Positions 8,163 through 17,090 of a stretch of DNA of 35,248 nucleotides are shown piece by piece (position 1 is the first letter of the stretch; the number at the start of each line of letters is the position of its first letter). The stretch comes from Pelagibacteraceae bacterium AG-349-O05 (GTDB taxonomy: Bacteria; Pseudomonadota; Alphaproteobacteria; Pelagibacterales; Pelagibacteraceae), in NCBI GenBank assembly GCA_003281005.1, contig QCDE01000012.1:1-35248 (forward strand), given 5' to 3'. The notes under the pieces are model-generated. The model made no database searches. It was not told the origin of the DNA and was given only the letters and a program-made list of their open reading frames with translations. Position numbers and translations under genes: made by a program.

Positions 8163-8545
8163 GATGTTTGAATAATTGTAAATGCAGTTGAGTATTTTTT
8201 TTCATCCGAGATCGATAGAAAACATTTAAAATTTTTGATTTTAAAATTTTTTTGTATAATTTTTGTAATTTTTTTATTTTTAACATAATAAGGCTTTCCC
8301 ATTTTATCATTAACAATTTCTATATCTTTAAAATTTAAATTCATACGAAAACCTGTGCCAAGAGCTTTAGAAAATGCTTCTTTTGCAGCAAATCTCTTCG
8401 AAAAATAAGCTACTTTATTGTTTGCCATATTAGAATGTTTCAATTCTTTAGATGAGTAAATTCTTTTTTTAAATAAAGGATTTTTAATCGATTTTTGAAT
8501 TCTTTTATTTTCAACAATATCAACTCCAATGCCTAGAATTTTCAT
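8159..8545 (-). CDS. acpS: Holo-[acyl-carrier-protein] synthase
   Basis: AcpS transfers the 4'-phosphopantetheine group from CoA to apo acyl carrier protein, activating it for fatty acid synthesis. The 128-residue length is normal. The magnesium/CoA-binding residues are visible as Asp9 in GIGVDIVENKRI and Glu56 in RFAAKEAFSKALGTG. The C-terminus contains the expected KCFLSISDEKKY segment. It directly follows pdxJ with no spacing and overlaps lepB by 4 bp, the usual pdxJ-acpS-lepB order. Confidence 0.95.
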   Translation of the reverse strand: MKILGIGVDIVENKRIQKSIKNPLFKKRIYSSKELKHSNMANNKVAYFSKRFAAKEAFSKALGTGFRMNLNFKDIEIVNDKMGKPYYVKNKKITKIIQKNFKIKNFKCFLSISDEKKYSTAFTIIQTS

Positions 8546-9265
8546 TTATTTTTTTATAATTTTTTTAAAGTTTTTAATTACTTTTGAAAGTCCATCAAAT
8601 ATTGACTCTCCAATTATAAAATGTCCTATATTATACTCTTCAATATCTATTATTTTTGTTAACATTTTGGTAGTTTTATAGTCTAAACCATGACCAGCAT
8701 GAACTTCTAAATTTAAACTTGATGCTAATTTTGTACTTTTTTTAATTCTGTTTAATTCACTAGTATAATTTTTTTTTGATTTAACTAGGTTTGCTAATTT
8801 TCCAGTATGTATCTCAATGCAATCAGCATTTAATTTTTTAGCAAGTCTTATATCAATTGTAGATGGATTAATGAATAAACTTGTTCTTATCTTTGCTTTT
8901 TTAAATTTTTTAATTATTTTCTCTAATTTATTATGATTATTTCTTATATTTAAACCTCCCTCGGTAGTAATTTCTTTTCTATTTTCTGGAACTAAACAAA
9001 TAAAACTTGGTTTTATCTTAATTGCTTTATTAACAATTTCTCTGTTCATAGAAATTTCGAGGTTTACAGGCACATTTCTTAAACCACAGATTTTTTTTGC
9101 ATCAATATCATTTATATGTCTTCTATCTTCTCTTAAATGAATTGTTACAGAATCGGCTCCATAACTAATAACTTTTTTAGCTGCGTATAGTGGATCAGGA
9201 TGTCTCTCTCCACGAGCGTTTCGTAAAGTTGCAATATGATCTATATTTACACCTAACCTTTTCAC
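8546..9265 (-). CDS. pdxJ: Pyridoxine 5'-phosphate synthase
   Basis: PdxJ condenses 3-amino-2-oxopropyl phosphate with 1-deoxyxylulose 5-phosphate to give pyridoxine 5'-phosphate, the final ring-forming step of the DXP-dependent vitamin B6 route. The 239 residues begin with the signature LGVNIDHIATLRNARG, and the VTIHLREDRRHI, NLEISMN and EVHAGHGLDY segments of the TIM barrel are all recognisable. It overlaps pyrE by 4 bp and abuts acpS. The product supplies the PLP used by GlyA, encoded in the same window. Confidence 0.97.
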   Translation of the reverse strand: MKRLGVNIDHIATLRNARGERHPDPLYAAKKVISYGADSVTIHLREDRRHINDIDAKKICGLRNVPVNLEISMNREIVNKAIKIKPSFICLVPENRKEITTEGGLNIRNNHNKLEKIIKKFKKAKIRTSLFINPSTIDIRLAKKLNADCIEIHTGKLANLVKSKKNYTSELNRIKKSTKLASSLNLEVHAGHGLDYKTTKMLTKIIDIEEYNIGHFIIGESIFDGLSKVIKNFKKIIKK

Positions 9266-9849
9266 TTAATAAATCTGCTTCCTGGGGTTGTTATTGGTAT
9301 AGATTTAAGTTCGGGTGGTAATTTATTTGCTTTAAAAGTGGGAACATCAATTTTAAAATGAGATGTTATTCCAGTTTTTATTTTTAAAGATTGTTTGGTT
9401 GATCGATCAATAATAGATGCAAATCCAATTAATTTTGCTTTTGATTTTTTAATCAATTTAACACACTCCAAACTTGATTTTCCTGTAGTGATTACATCTT
9501 CTATAATTAATACTCTTGATCCTTTTTTAATATTGAATCCTCTTCTGAGAGTAAATTTACCATTAACTCTTTCACAAAAAATTGTTTCTTTTTTTAGCAA
9601 TTTTCCAATTTCATATCCAATAATTACTCCTCCCATTGCAGGAGCTAGTATTAAATCAATTTTTTTAAATTTTTTTTTAATTTTATTTGCTAAAGATTTA
9701 CAAATTTTATCGGCTAAATTAGGGAAACTTAAGAGTTTCGCACACTGAATATATTTTGAAGAATGTAGACCTGAGGATAGAACAAAATGACCTTCTAATA
9801 ATGCATTAGTTTTTTTTAAAATATTTAAGGATTTTTTGTGTGAAAGCAT
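9262..9849 (-). CDS. pyrE: Orotate phosphoribosyltransferase
   Basis: PyrE joins orotate to PRPP to form orotidine 5'-phosphate in pyrimidine synthesis. The 195-residue protein contains the PRPP-binding motif VLIIEDVITTGKS at residues 113-125 and the N-terminal LLEGHFVLSSGLHSSKY segment typical of this branch. Because that segment is needed for family length, the ATG at 9849 is the likely start even though it lies 44 bp inside the end of rsh. The gene overlaps pdxJ by 4 bp. Two other pyrimidine genes (pyrB and a pyrC-like gene) lie about 18 kb away in this window. Confidence 0.95.
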   Translation of the reverse strand: MLSHKKSLNILKKTNALLEGHFVLSSGLHSSKYIQCAKLLSFPNLADKICKSLANKIKKKFKKIDLILAPAMGGVIIGYEIGKLLKKETIFCERVNGKFTLRRGFNIKKGSRVLIIEDVITTGKSSLECVKLIKKSKAKLIGFASIIDRSTKQSLKIKTGITSHFKIDVPTFKANKLPPELKSIPITTPGSRFIK

Positions 9850-11551
9850 TTCTTTTTTCTTCGTGTCTAATTATCTTAAATTTTATACTCTTTTGTTTTA
9901 GCTCTGCAATAAAATTAGTAAAATTCTTAAGGTTTCTAATAATTAATTTAAATTTAAAATTAATATAATTGGGATTTTTACCAACCATTTCTAAGCTCGA
10001 TATATTTAATTTATGACTTCCAATGAGTGAGCTTATATCTCCTAATTGACCTGGCTTATCAGGTAATGACATCCATAGAGTGGTATTGTATTTTTTAGTT
10101 TTTTCCTCTTTTTGCTCTCCTTTATCATGCCAATATCTTCTTATTGCTGCTCTAGCTTTACCTGTTTTAGTTGTTGGTATCCAGTGAAGTGACGGTGAAT
10201 TATTTTTAGATGTTATAATATTTACTCGATCACCATTTCTTAAAATAGTTTGTAATTCACTTTTGTTTCCATTAATTTCACAACCAACTGCTGAATTACC
10301 AATTTTAGTATGAACAGCATATGCAAAATCTATAGCAGTTGCGTCTTTAGGTAATTTTATAACTGAACCTTTTGGTGTAAAACAAAATACGTTTTCTTGA
10401 AACATTTGTAGTTTTGTATACTCATATGAATCTTCAGGGTTTTCATTTTTTTCTATAATCTCAACAAGATCTTTTAACCAATCATACTCCTTCCAACTTA
10501 AAGAATTAAATTTTTCAGAAGACTTATACTGCCAATGAGATGCGACACCTCTTTCTGCAAATTCGTGCATTTCATGTGTTCTAATTTGAATTTCTATTGG
10601 TTTTTTATTTGAACCAATTACAGAAGTATGAATAGATTTATAACCATTGATTTTTGGAGATGAAATATAATCTTTAAATTTTCCCGGTATACAATTCCAT
10701 TTTTTATGAAAAATCCCGAGAGTTTTGTAACAATCGTCTACGTTTTTTAAAATTATCCTAAATCCAATTATGTCTGTTATTTGTTCAAGTGAAACTCTTT
10801 TTTTTTGAACCTTTCTCCAAATTGAAAAAGGTGTTTTTTCTCTTCCATGAATCTCGGCATTAATCTCATTATCATTCAATATTTCACTTAACTCAAAAGA
10901 TTGTTCTTCAAATAAATCTTTTCTATCCAATTTTATTTCATCAAGTCTTTTTTTTATTAATTTTCTTGCATCATTATTTAAAATTTCAAAAGATAAATCC
11001 TCAAGTTCGTCTCTTATTCTATGCATTCCCATTCTATCAGCTAATGGGGCATAAATTTCCATAGTTTCTTGAGCTATCCTTTTTCTTTTTTCTTCTTTTG
11101 TAATTGCTTTAATGGTCCTCATATTATGTAGTCGATCAGCAATTTTCACTAACAGAACTCTTATGTCTTTTGATGTTGCTAAAATTAATTTTCTGAAATT
11201 CTCAACTTTAGAATTAGCTCCAGCTGAATTTTCAAATGCTGAAATTTTAGTTACACCATCTACTAAATCAGCAACCTCATCTCCAAATTCTTCTTTAATA
11301 GTTTCATACGTTGCAAAAGTATCTTCTATAGTGTCATGCAATAGGCCTGTTGTAATTGTAGCGCTATCTAATTTTAATTCAGTTAAAATATTTGCAACCT
11401 CAATTGGGTGAACAGAATAAGGATCACCCGAAGCTCTTTTTTGACTCTTATGTGCTTTAACAGCAAAATTATATGCTTTATCTAATTTTTCAGGATTAAG
11501 AAATTTATTATAATTCTTAACTTTATTTATAAGTTCATTTGAATTAAGCAT
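9806..11551 (-). CDS. rsh: Bifunctional (p)ppGpp synthetase/hydrolase, shortened regulatory half
   Basis: RelA/SpoT homologue of the stringent response. The N-terminal HD hydrolase is intact (His48, His72-Asp73, Asp139 in VKIADRLHN). The synthetase domain keeps Asp260 and Glu320 (IEIQIRT), with a KFKDYISSPK stretch matching the RFKD loop of bifunctional enzymes. A TGS domain starts near residue 388 (VFCFTPKGS) and an ACT domain covers about 490-565 (SLPDKPGQLGDISSLIG). Only about 40 residues separate TGS and ACT, whereas E. coli SpoT has roughly 180 there, so the helical and zinc-finger/CC modules appear to be missing. Total length is 581 residues against about 700-750 usually. It follows folK by 21 bp and overlaps pyrE by 44 bp; rpoZ, often just upstream, is absent here. 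Confidence 0.95.
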   Translation of the reverse strand: MLNSNELINKVKNYNKFLNPEKLDKAYNFAVKAHKSQKRASGDPYSVHPIEVANILTELKLDSATITTGLLHDTIEDTFATYETIKEEFGDEVADLVDGVTKISAFENSAGANSKVENFRKLILATSKDIRVLLVKIADRLHNMRTIKAITKEEKRKRIAQETMEIYAPLADRMGMHRIRDELEDLSFEILNNDARKLIKKRLDEIKLDRKDLFEEQSFELSEILNDNEINAEIHGREKTPFSIWRKVQKKRVSLEQITDIIGFRIILKNVDDCYKTLGIFHKKWNCIPGKFKDYISSPKINGYKSIHTSVIGSNKKPIEIQIRTHEMHEFAERGVASHWQYKSSEKFNSLSWKEYDWLKDLVEIIEKNENPEDSYEYTKLQMFQENVFCFTPKGSVIKLPKDATAIDFAYAVHTKIGNSAVGCEINGNKSELQTILRNGDRVNIITSKNNSPSLHWIPTTKTGKARAAIRRYWHDKGEQKEEKTKKYNTTLWMSLPDKPGQLGDISSLIGSHKLNISSLEMVGKNPNYINFKFKLIIRNLKNFTNFIAELKQKSIKFKIIRHEEKRNAFTQKILKYFKKN

Positions 11552-11572
11552 AATTGATATTATACCACTAAA

Positions 11573-12091
11573 TCAAATTTGTTTAATAGATCTAATGTCT
11601 CTATCAGGAAGTAGAGAAATCAAGGTTTTAACATCTATTTGTTTATTAGGATGGATCCAATTCTTTTGAATCTCAAATAATGGAAATAATACAAAGTTTC
11701 TTTTGTGCATCATTTTGTGAGGCAAGTTAATTTTAGAATTTTTTGTTGATACCAATTTATTAAAATCGATAATATCTAAATCACATGTGCGAGGAGCATT
11801 TTTTTTTGCTTTTTTTCTACCTAATTGAATTTCTATAGTCTTACAAATTTTTAATAATTCTTGAGGACTGTAATAGCATTTTAATTTTAAAATTATATTT
11901 AAGAACCTAGGCTTTCTTGGATCAGGCCAGGAAGGGGTTTCATAATAACTAGATACCGAAAGAAAATCTAAGTTATGTTCTGCTAATAAAAATTTTGCTT
12001 TTTCTATATTTGTTTTTCTCAAACCTAAATTTGAACCTATTCCTAAAAAAACAATTTTAGCTTGATTTTCTAATATATCTTGCCTTTTCAC
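11573..12091 (-). CDS. folK: 2-amino-4-hydroxy-6-hydroxymethyldihydropteridine pyrophosphokinase
   Basis: FolK pyrophosphorylates the pterin intermediate before its condensation with p-aminobenzoate in folate synthesis. Conserved features are [15 protein letters not shown] near the N-terminus, [19 protein letters not shown] and the [12 protein letters not shown] motif with the catalytic/magnesium aspartates. The frame stays open up to 12151 with two ATGs, but those residues lie inside the smpB reading frame. I prefer the GTG at 12091, which gives a 172-residue protein beginning [13 protein letters not shown] and a 35-bp overlap with smpB. The ATG at 12130 (MIKEQQ) is an alternative. There is no ATG between 12091 and the first conserved motif. 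Confidence 0.88.
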   Translation of the reverse strand: MKRQDILENQAKIVFLGIGSNLGLRKTNIEKAKFLLAEHNLDFLSVSSYYETPSWPDPRKPRFLNIILKLKCYYSPQELLKICKTIEIQLGRKKAKKNAPRTCDLDIIDFNKLVSTKNSKINLPHKMMHKRNFVLFPLFEIQKNWIHPNKQIDVKTLISLLPDRDIRSIKQI

Positions 12092-12527
12092 GGTTCCAGT
12101 CTCTACTTTTTTTTGTTGCTCTTTTATCATATTGCTTTTTTCCTTTAGCAACAGCTAATTCTATTTTGGCCTTTCCTTTTTTAAAATACATTTTTGTTGG
12201 AACTAATGTGAAACCATCTCTTTGCATTTTACCTATTAATTTATTTATTTCTTTTTTATTAAGAAGTAATTTTCTATCATCCGTTGGATTATGATTAGAA
12301 TAACTGGCTTGCTTGTATGGAGATATATGTGAATTAATTAAAACAATTTCACCTCCCTTTTCAACAGCAAAAGACTCAGCGATATTCACCTTACCCTCTC
12401 TTACTGATTTAATCTCTGATCCCTTTAAAACAATTCCAGCTTCAAAAAGATCTTCAAAAAAATAGTTAAAACTAGCTTTTCTATTTAAACAAATGATTTT
12501 CAAACCAGGATTGGTTTTTTTGTTCAT
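12057..12527 (-). CDS. smpB: SsrA-binding protein SmpB
   Basis: SmpB binds tmRNA and delivers it to stalled ribosomes for trans-translation. The 156-residue protein has the OB-fold core with [38 protein letters not shown] and [20 protein letters not shown], followed by the basic tail ([20 protein letters not shown]) that enters the ribosomal decoding centre. It shares one base with dapA and overlaps the folK reading frame at its 3' end. The tmRNA gene itself is not in this window. Confidence 0.96.
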   Translation of the reverse strand: MNKKTNPGLKIICLNRKASFNYFFEDLFEAGIVLKGSEIKSVREGKVNIAESFAVEKGGEIVLINSHISPYKQASYSNHNPTDDRKLLLNKKEINKLIGKMQRDGFTLVPTKMYFKKGKAKIELAVAKGKKQYDKRATKKSRDWNREKARYIRKSS

Positions 12528-13408
12528 TAAATTAACTTAGCAGACTGAAGAGCTTTTTTTACAATTTCTTTTGTTGTGTCTGTTACTTTTACAAGTGGTA
12601 GTCTTACATTGTCATCACAAAGTCCTAAAAGTTTTGCAGCATATTTTACAGGACTAGGATTGCTCTCAACAAACATTGAGTGATGAACTGGTTGTAATAT
12701 TTTATCTAATCTTTCTGCTTCTTTCATTTCATTATCAGTGTCTGATTTGGAAAATTTTTGAAAATCTGAACAAAGTTTAGGTGCAATATTTGCTGTTACA
12801 CTGATAGTACCTACCCCACCACGTTTATTAAACTCAAAAGCATTATCATCATTACCTGTTAATTGAATAAAATCTGTGCCCATTTTTTCAAGTGTCCTAT
12901 TAACCCTATCTAAATCACCTGTTGCATCTTTAACACCGGCTATATTTTTTAATTCATATAGTCTAGCCATAGTGTCCACTGACATATCAATTACAGATCT
13001 ACCAGGAATATTATAAATTATAATTGGAATGCCACACTTGTCATTAATTGCTTTATAATGTTGATACAAGCCTTCTTGAGTTGGTTTATTATAATAAGGT
13101 GTAACTATCAAAGCGCCGTTAGCTCCTGCCTTTTCTGCATGTGTGGTTAAAGAAATAGCCTCCTCAGTTGAGTTGGAACCCGTACCAGCAATAACTGGAA
13201 TTTTTCCATTACTTTCTTTAATACATAAATCTATTACTCTTTGATGCTCATCATGACTTAAGGTAGGAGATTCACCTGTTGTACCAGCCGGCACAAGTCC
13301 ATTGGTACCATTATCGATGTGGAAGTGGATTAATTTTATATATGCTTCCTCATCTAGACCATTATTTTTAAATGGTGTAATTAAAGCAACATTTGATCCT
13401 TTGAACAT
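12527..13408 (-). CDS. dapA: 4-hydroxy-tetrahydrodipicolinate synthase
   Basis: DapA condenses pyruvate with aspartate semialdehyde, the first committed step towards diaminopimelate and lysine. The 293-residue TIM-barrel protein contains the Schiff-base Lys160 (GVKDATGD), Tyr132 (IYNIPGRS) and Thr43-Thr44 ([10 protein letters not shown]), which align with Lys161, Tyr133 and Thr44-Thr45 of the E. coli enzyme. It is the first gene of the long minus-strand operon that ends with recO. A 43-bp gap (13409-13451) separates it from the divergent transglycosylase gene and must hold both promoters; I see no strong match for dapA there. Confidence 0.96.
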   Translation of the reverse strand: MFKGSNVALITPFKNNGLDEEAYIKLIHFHIDNGTNGLVPAGTTGESPTLSHDEHQRVIDLCIKESNGKIPVIAGTGSNSTEEAISLTTHAEKAGANGALIVTPYYNKPTQEGLYQHYKAINDKCGIPIIIYNIPGRSVIDMSVDTMARLYELKNIAGVKDATGDLDRVNRTLEKMGTDFIQLTGNDDNAFEFNKRGGVGTISVTANIAPKLCSDFQKFSKSDTDNEMKEAERLDKILQPVHHSMFVESNPSPVKYAAKLLGLCDDNVRLPLVKVTDTTKEIVKKALQSAKLI

Positions 13409-13451
13409 AAATACTTATAACATAGTTTAAAGATTCATATACTAAAAGATT

Positions 13452-15677
13452 ATGCTCAAAAAAATATTATTTTTAGGTTACATCGTATCAATATTAATAT
13501 TTTCAAATAATCTCTTTGCTGAAATTAATTCAGTTGTACCTTTAAAAAAACCTGTTTTAAGCAAAGAAGAAATTCAAAAGAAAATATCTATAAATATCCT
13601 TAAGCCATTAAAGAAGCCCACGAAAACCAAAGAAATTAAAATCGAAGAAGTGATGGTTAAAAAAGAGTTGGTTTTAAAAGAAAAAAAAATAAGTTTTAAA
13701 ATACCGAAGAAAAAACCAACTATAGCTAGCACTAGCACAGCTAAGAATATTAAGATTTCAAGATATTATAGTAAAAAAGACTTTGGGTTAGCTAAAAAAG
13801 CCATTTCAGAAATGCAGAAAAGTAAATGGTCATCTGCACTTAAAATAGCAAAAAAAGCAAAAGATAACTCTATTTATAATTTTATACAATGGAGACATCT
13901 TTTAACGTCAGGTAACCAGGCATCCTTTTACGATTATCAAGTTTTTTTAAATAAAAATTCAGATTATCCTAGAATAAGCAGAGTTAAATATCTTGCTGAG
14001 CATAAACTATCCACAGAAAGTGTTTCACCTAAAAAAATAATAAAATGGTTTGATGAAAATGATCCATTAAGTGGTTATGGAAAAATGATACTTGGAGAAA
14101 GTCATATTTTAATTGGAGACAAAAATAAAGGTACAAAACTAATTAAAGAAGGTTGGGTCACAGCAGATTTATCCAAAAATGAATTAAAATATTTTAGAAA
14201 AAAATATAAAAAATATTTAAATGCAGATGACTATATTAAACGAGCTGATTATTTAGCTTGGAACGGGGATCGTTGGGATTTACGAAGATTAATAAGGTAT
14301 TTGCCAAAAGATTATGAACTTTTATATAATGCAAGACATCTTTTAATGAGTAAAGGTTATGGGGTTGACCAAGCTATAGCAAATGTTCCTCAAAAATTTA
14401 AGAATGATGCTGGCTTAAACTATGACAGATTGAAATGGAGAAGAAAAAAAGGACGTGTAGATTCTTCAACAGAAATCTTATTGAAAATAAAAAATGATAA
14501 AGAGTATTTAGTTAGGCCTGACAAATGGTGGAAAGAAAGAGAAATTATCTCAAGAGCATTGCTTTATAAAAAAAAATATGAAATTTCATATAAAATTACA
14601 AGCAGTCATGGAATGACTGAAGGAGCTGAATATGCAGCTGCTGAATGGATGAGTGGATGGATAGCTTTAAGTTTTTTAAATGATCCAATAACTGCTAAAG
14701 ATCATTTTAGAAATTTTTATGAAAATGTTAGTTACCCAATAAGCTTGTCTAGAGGTGCCTATTGGCTTGGAAGAGCATATGAGAAAATAGGCGAAAGAGA
14801 GCAATCAAATAATTGGTACAGAGAAGCCACAAAATATCTTACTACTTACTATGGTCAGCTAGCTTTTTTAAAATTAAATCCAAATGGAAAATTTGAGTTA
14901 GAAAAAGATATGGAAATTGATCCAAAATATAGAATTCAATTTTTTAATAAAGAGCTTGTAAAAATTTCTTATCTTCTAGATGAATTAAAGAAGGACAAAT
15001 ATACAAAACATATTTTAAGGCATTTAGCCAACGACAATATAGCTAAGGGTAGTGAAGTTTTGGCTGCAGAATTAGCTACAAGCATAAACAGATATGACTT
15101 TGCTATTCAGGTTTCAAAAATTGCGTCTTATCAAAAAAGATTTCATAACAAATACAATTACCCAATAATTAGTACTCCTAAATATATTAATAAAAGAAAA
15201 ATTCCAGAAAGTGCTTTGATCTTATCTATAATTAGACAAGAAAGTGAATTTGATTTGGAAGCTAATAGTCATGCTGGTGCAAAAGGATTAATGCAATTGA
15301 TGCCCTACACAGCAAAATTAGTTTCAAAACAAGCCAAACTTCCTTATTCAAAATCAAGATTAACTACTGATCCAGAATATAATATTAATTTAGGCTCACA
15401 CTACATTGCAGGTTTAATTCTACAATACGATGGCGCATACCCTTTTGCAGTTGCTGCTTATAATGCTGGACCCAACAGAGTTAAATATTGGAAAAAAATA
15501 AATAAAGATCCACAAAAAAAACAAGTTGATTATGTTGATTGGGTTGAATTAATTAAATTTAGAGAAACTAGAAATTACGTACAACGTGTTATGGAAAATT
15601 ATAATGTATATAGATATATTTTGGAACAACGGCCTGTACCTATGAAAAACTTTTTTAAAGATCAGCCTCTATTTTAG
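13452..15677 (+). CDS. slt: Soluble lytic murein transglycosylase
   Basis: This periplasmic enzyme cleaves peptidoglycan between MurNAc and GlcNAc, forming 1,6-anhydro ends. The 741-residue protein starts with a signal peptide (hydrophobic residues 5-20, likely cleavage after Ala23). A lysine/proline-rich stretch (about 28-90) with repeated PLKKP-type motifs follows, then a long helical superhelix domain and a C-terminal SLT catalytic domain from about 585. The catalytic acid is Glu597 in IIRQESEFD; GAKGLMQLMP and AVAAYNAGPNRV are also conserved. A -10-like TATACT (13438-13443) lies only 8 bp before the ATG, so any transcript from it would be nearly leaderless. The stop codon directly abuts the CCA end of the opposite-strand tRNA-Ser. 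Confidence 0.95.
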   Translation: MLKKILFLGYIVSILIFSNNLFAEINSVVPLKKPVLSKEEIQKKISINILKPLKKPTKTKEIKIEEVMVKKELVLKEKKISFKIPKKKPTIASTSTAKNIKISRYYSKKDFGLAKKAISEMQKSKWSSALKIAKKAKDNSIYNFIQWRHLLTSGNQASFYDYQVFLNKNSDYPRISRVKYLAEHKLSTESVSPKKIIKWFDENDPLSGYGKMILGESHILIGDKNKGTKLIKEGWVTADLSKNELKYFRKKYKKYLNADDYIKRADYLAWNGDRWDLRRLIRYLPKDYELLYNARHLLMSKGYGVDQAIANVPQKFKNDAGLNYDRLKWRRKKGRVDSSTEILLKIKNDKEYLVRPDKWWKEREIISRALLYKKKYEISYKITSSHGMTEGAEYAAAEWMSGWIALSFLNDPITAKDHFRNFYENVSYPISLSRGAYWLGRAYEKIGEREQSNNWYREATKYLTTYYGQLAFLKLNPNGKFELEKDMEIDPKYRIQFFNKELVKISYLLDELKKDKYTKHILRHLANDNIAKGSEVLAAELATSINRYDFAIQVSKIASYQKRFHNKYNYPIISTPKYINKRKIPESALILSIIRQESEFDLEANSHAGAKGLMQLMPYTAKLVSKQAKLPYSKSRLTTDPEYNINLGSHYIAGLILQYDGAYPFAVAAYNAGPNRVKYWKKINKDPQKKQVDYVDWVELIKFRETRNYVQRVMENYNVYRYILEQRPVPMKNFFKDQPLF

Positions 15678-15769
15678 TGGCGGAAGAGGAGGGATTCGAA
15701 CCCTCGGTACAAGTTTCCTCGCACGGTCATTTAGCAAACGACTGGTTTCAGCCTCTCACCCACTCTTCC
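15678..15769 (-). tRNA. tRNA-Ser(GCU)
   Basis: The minus strand from 15769 to 15678 folds into a complete class II tRNA. The acceptor pairs GGAAGAG with CTCTTCC, the discriminator is G, and CCA is encoded (15680-15678). The anticodon stem GTCGT/ATGAC encloses TTGCTAA with anticodon GCT (complement at 15733-15735), reading AGC/AGU serine codons. The long variable arm is a 7-bp stem closed by a GAAA loop, and the T-arm is GAGGG-TTCGAAT-CCCTC. A long variable arm with a G discriminator is diagnostic for tRNA-Ser. Confidence 0.97.
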
Positions 15770-15795
15770 GTATGACATTGTGTATTAAGCGATTG

Positions 15796-15811
15796 TATTG
15801 AAAATTCAATA
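15796..15811. promoter_or_regulatory. Inverted repeat between divergent tRNA-Ser and soxB
   Basis: A 16-bp inverted repeat with perfect 7-bp arms (TATTGAA, centre AA, TTCAATA) lies in the 67-bp gap between tRNA-Ser (minus) and soxB (plus). It contains TTGAAA on the plus strand and TTGAAT on the minus strand, both reasonable -35 elements. On the minus strand TTGAAT is followed after 17 bp by a weak AATACA that could be the tRNA -10. It may be an operator for sox expression, a shared promoter element, or chance in AT-rich DNA; no regulator gene is adjacent. Confidence 0.35.
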
Positions 15812-15836
15812 TATATAAAGTAATTATTCAATTATT

Positions 15837-17090
15837 ATGAGAAATAAGTACTCAGTATTTTCGCTAATTAAAAATGCTCTTTCATATCATGAAAATTGGC
15901 AAAGAGCGTGGAAAGATCCTGCTCCTAAAAAAGAGTACGATGCAATTATTGTTGGTGGTGGTGGCCACGGATTAGCAACAGCCTACTATTTAGCAAAAAA
16001 ACACAATATGAATAATATTGCTGTAGTCGAGAAAGGTTGGATTGGTGGAGGAAATACTGGACGGAATACTACAATTATTAGATCAAATTATTTATGGGAC
16101 GCCAGTGCAGGATTATATGATCATGCATTAAAAATTTGGGAAAGTTTATCTCAAGAACTAAACTATAATGTAATGTTTAGTCAAAGAGGTGTAATGAACC
16201 TCGCACATAATTTACAAGATGTTAGAGATTTAAAAAGACGAACACATGCTAATAGACTAAATGGAATTGATGCAGTCTACTTGAACACTGAAGAAGTTAA
16301 AAAATTTTGTCCAATTATAAATACATCACCATATATTAGATACCCTGTTTTAGGAGGAACTTTACAACGTAGAGCAGGTACAGCAAGACACGATGCAGTT
16401 GCTTGGGGATATGCTAGAGGAGCTGATGCAATGGGTGTTGATATTATTCAAAATTGTGAAGTTAAAGGAATAAAAAGAAATGGAGATAGTGTTGAAGGAA
16501 TAGAAACAACAAAAGGATTTATAAAAACTAAGAAAGTTGGTGTAGTTGCAGCTGGTCATTCTAGTGTAATAGCTAATATGGCTGGTCTAAGACTTCCACT
16601 TGAAAGTAAACCTTTACAGGCTTTAGTTTCTGAACCTGTAAAACCAATTATTGATACAGTTGTAATGTCTAACGCAGTGCACGCTTATGTAAGTCAATCT
16701 GACAAAGGGGAATTGGTCATTGGTGCTGGAACGGATGATTATGTTTCTTATACTCAAAAAGGTAGTCATCAAATAGTTGAAGGAACATTGAATGCTATTT
16801 TAGAATTATATCCAATTTTCAGTAGAATGAGAATGTTAAGACAATGGGGAGGAATAGTAGATATTTGTCCTGACGCTAGTCCAATTTTAAGTAAAACTTC
16901 AATTAAAGGATTATATTTTAATTGTGGTTGGGGCACTGGAGGATTTAAAGCAACTCCTGGATCTGGAGATTTATTTGCACATACTATCGCAAATGATGAA
17001 CCACACAAACTTAATGCTGCATTTAATTTAAATAGATTTGTAAGCGGAGACCTTGTTGATGAACATGGGGCTGCAGCGGTTGCTCATTAA
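15837..17090 (+). CDS. soxB: Sarcosine oxidase, beta subunit
   Basis: Catalytic subunit of heterotetrameric sarcosine oxidase, which oxidatively demethylates sarcosine to glycine. The 417-residue protein has an FAD-binding Rossmann motif at 36-50 ([15 protein letters not shown]), followed by [17 protein letters not shown]. His185 in [12 protein letters not shown] aligns with the histidine that carries covalent FMN in characterised enzymes (His173 there). The C-terminal [16 protein letters not shown] segment is the conserved flavin/substrate region. It is the first gene of soxBDAG and its stop shares one base with the soxD start. This operon is a known route for using sarcosine derived from glycine betaine in marine alphaproteobacteria. 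Confidence 0.96.
   Translation: MRNKYSVFSLIKNALSYHENWQRAWKDPAPKKEYDAIIVGGGGHGLATAYYLAKKHNMNNIAVVEKGWIGGGNTGRNTTIIRSNYLWDASAGLYDHALKIWESLSQELNYNVMFSQRGVMNLAHNLQDVRDLKRRTHANRLNGIDAVYLNTEEVKKFCPIINTSPYIRYPVLGGTLQRRAGTARHDAVAWGYARGADAMGVDIIQNCEVKGIKRNGDSVEGIETTKGFIKTKKVGVVAAGHSSVIANMAGLRLPLESKPLQALVSEPVKPIIDTVVMSNAVHAYVSQSDKGELVIGAGTDDYVSYTQKGSHQIVEGTLNAILELYPIFSRMRMLRQWGGIVDICPDASPILSKTSIKGLYFNCGWGTGGFKATPGSGDLFAHTIANDEPHKLNAAFNLNRFVSGDLVDEHGAAAVAH

Noticed and set aside
9395-9748. A 117-codon plus-strand frame opposite pyrE
   Set aside because: Antisense to the conserved PRPP motif of pyrE; no family signature and no start context.
15770-15836. Possible glycine riboswitch before soxB
   Set aside because: The gap is only 67 bp and has no glycine-riboswitch core; too short for a tandem aptamer.
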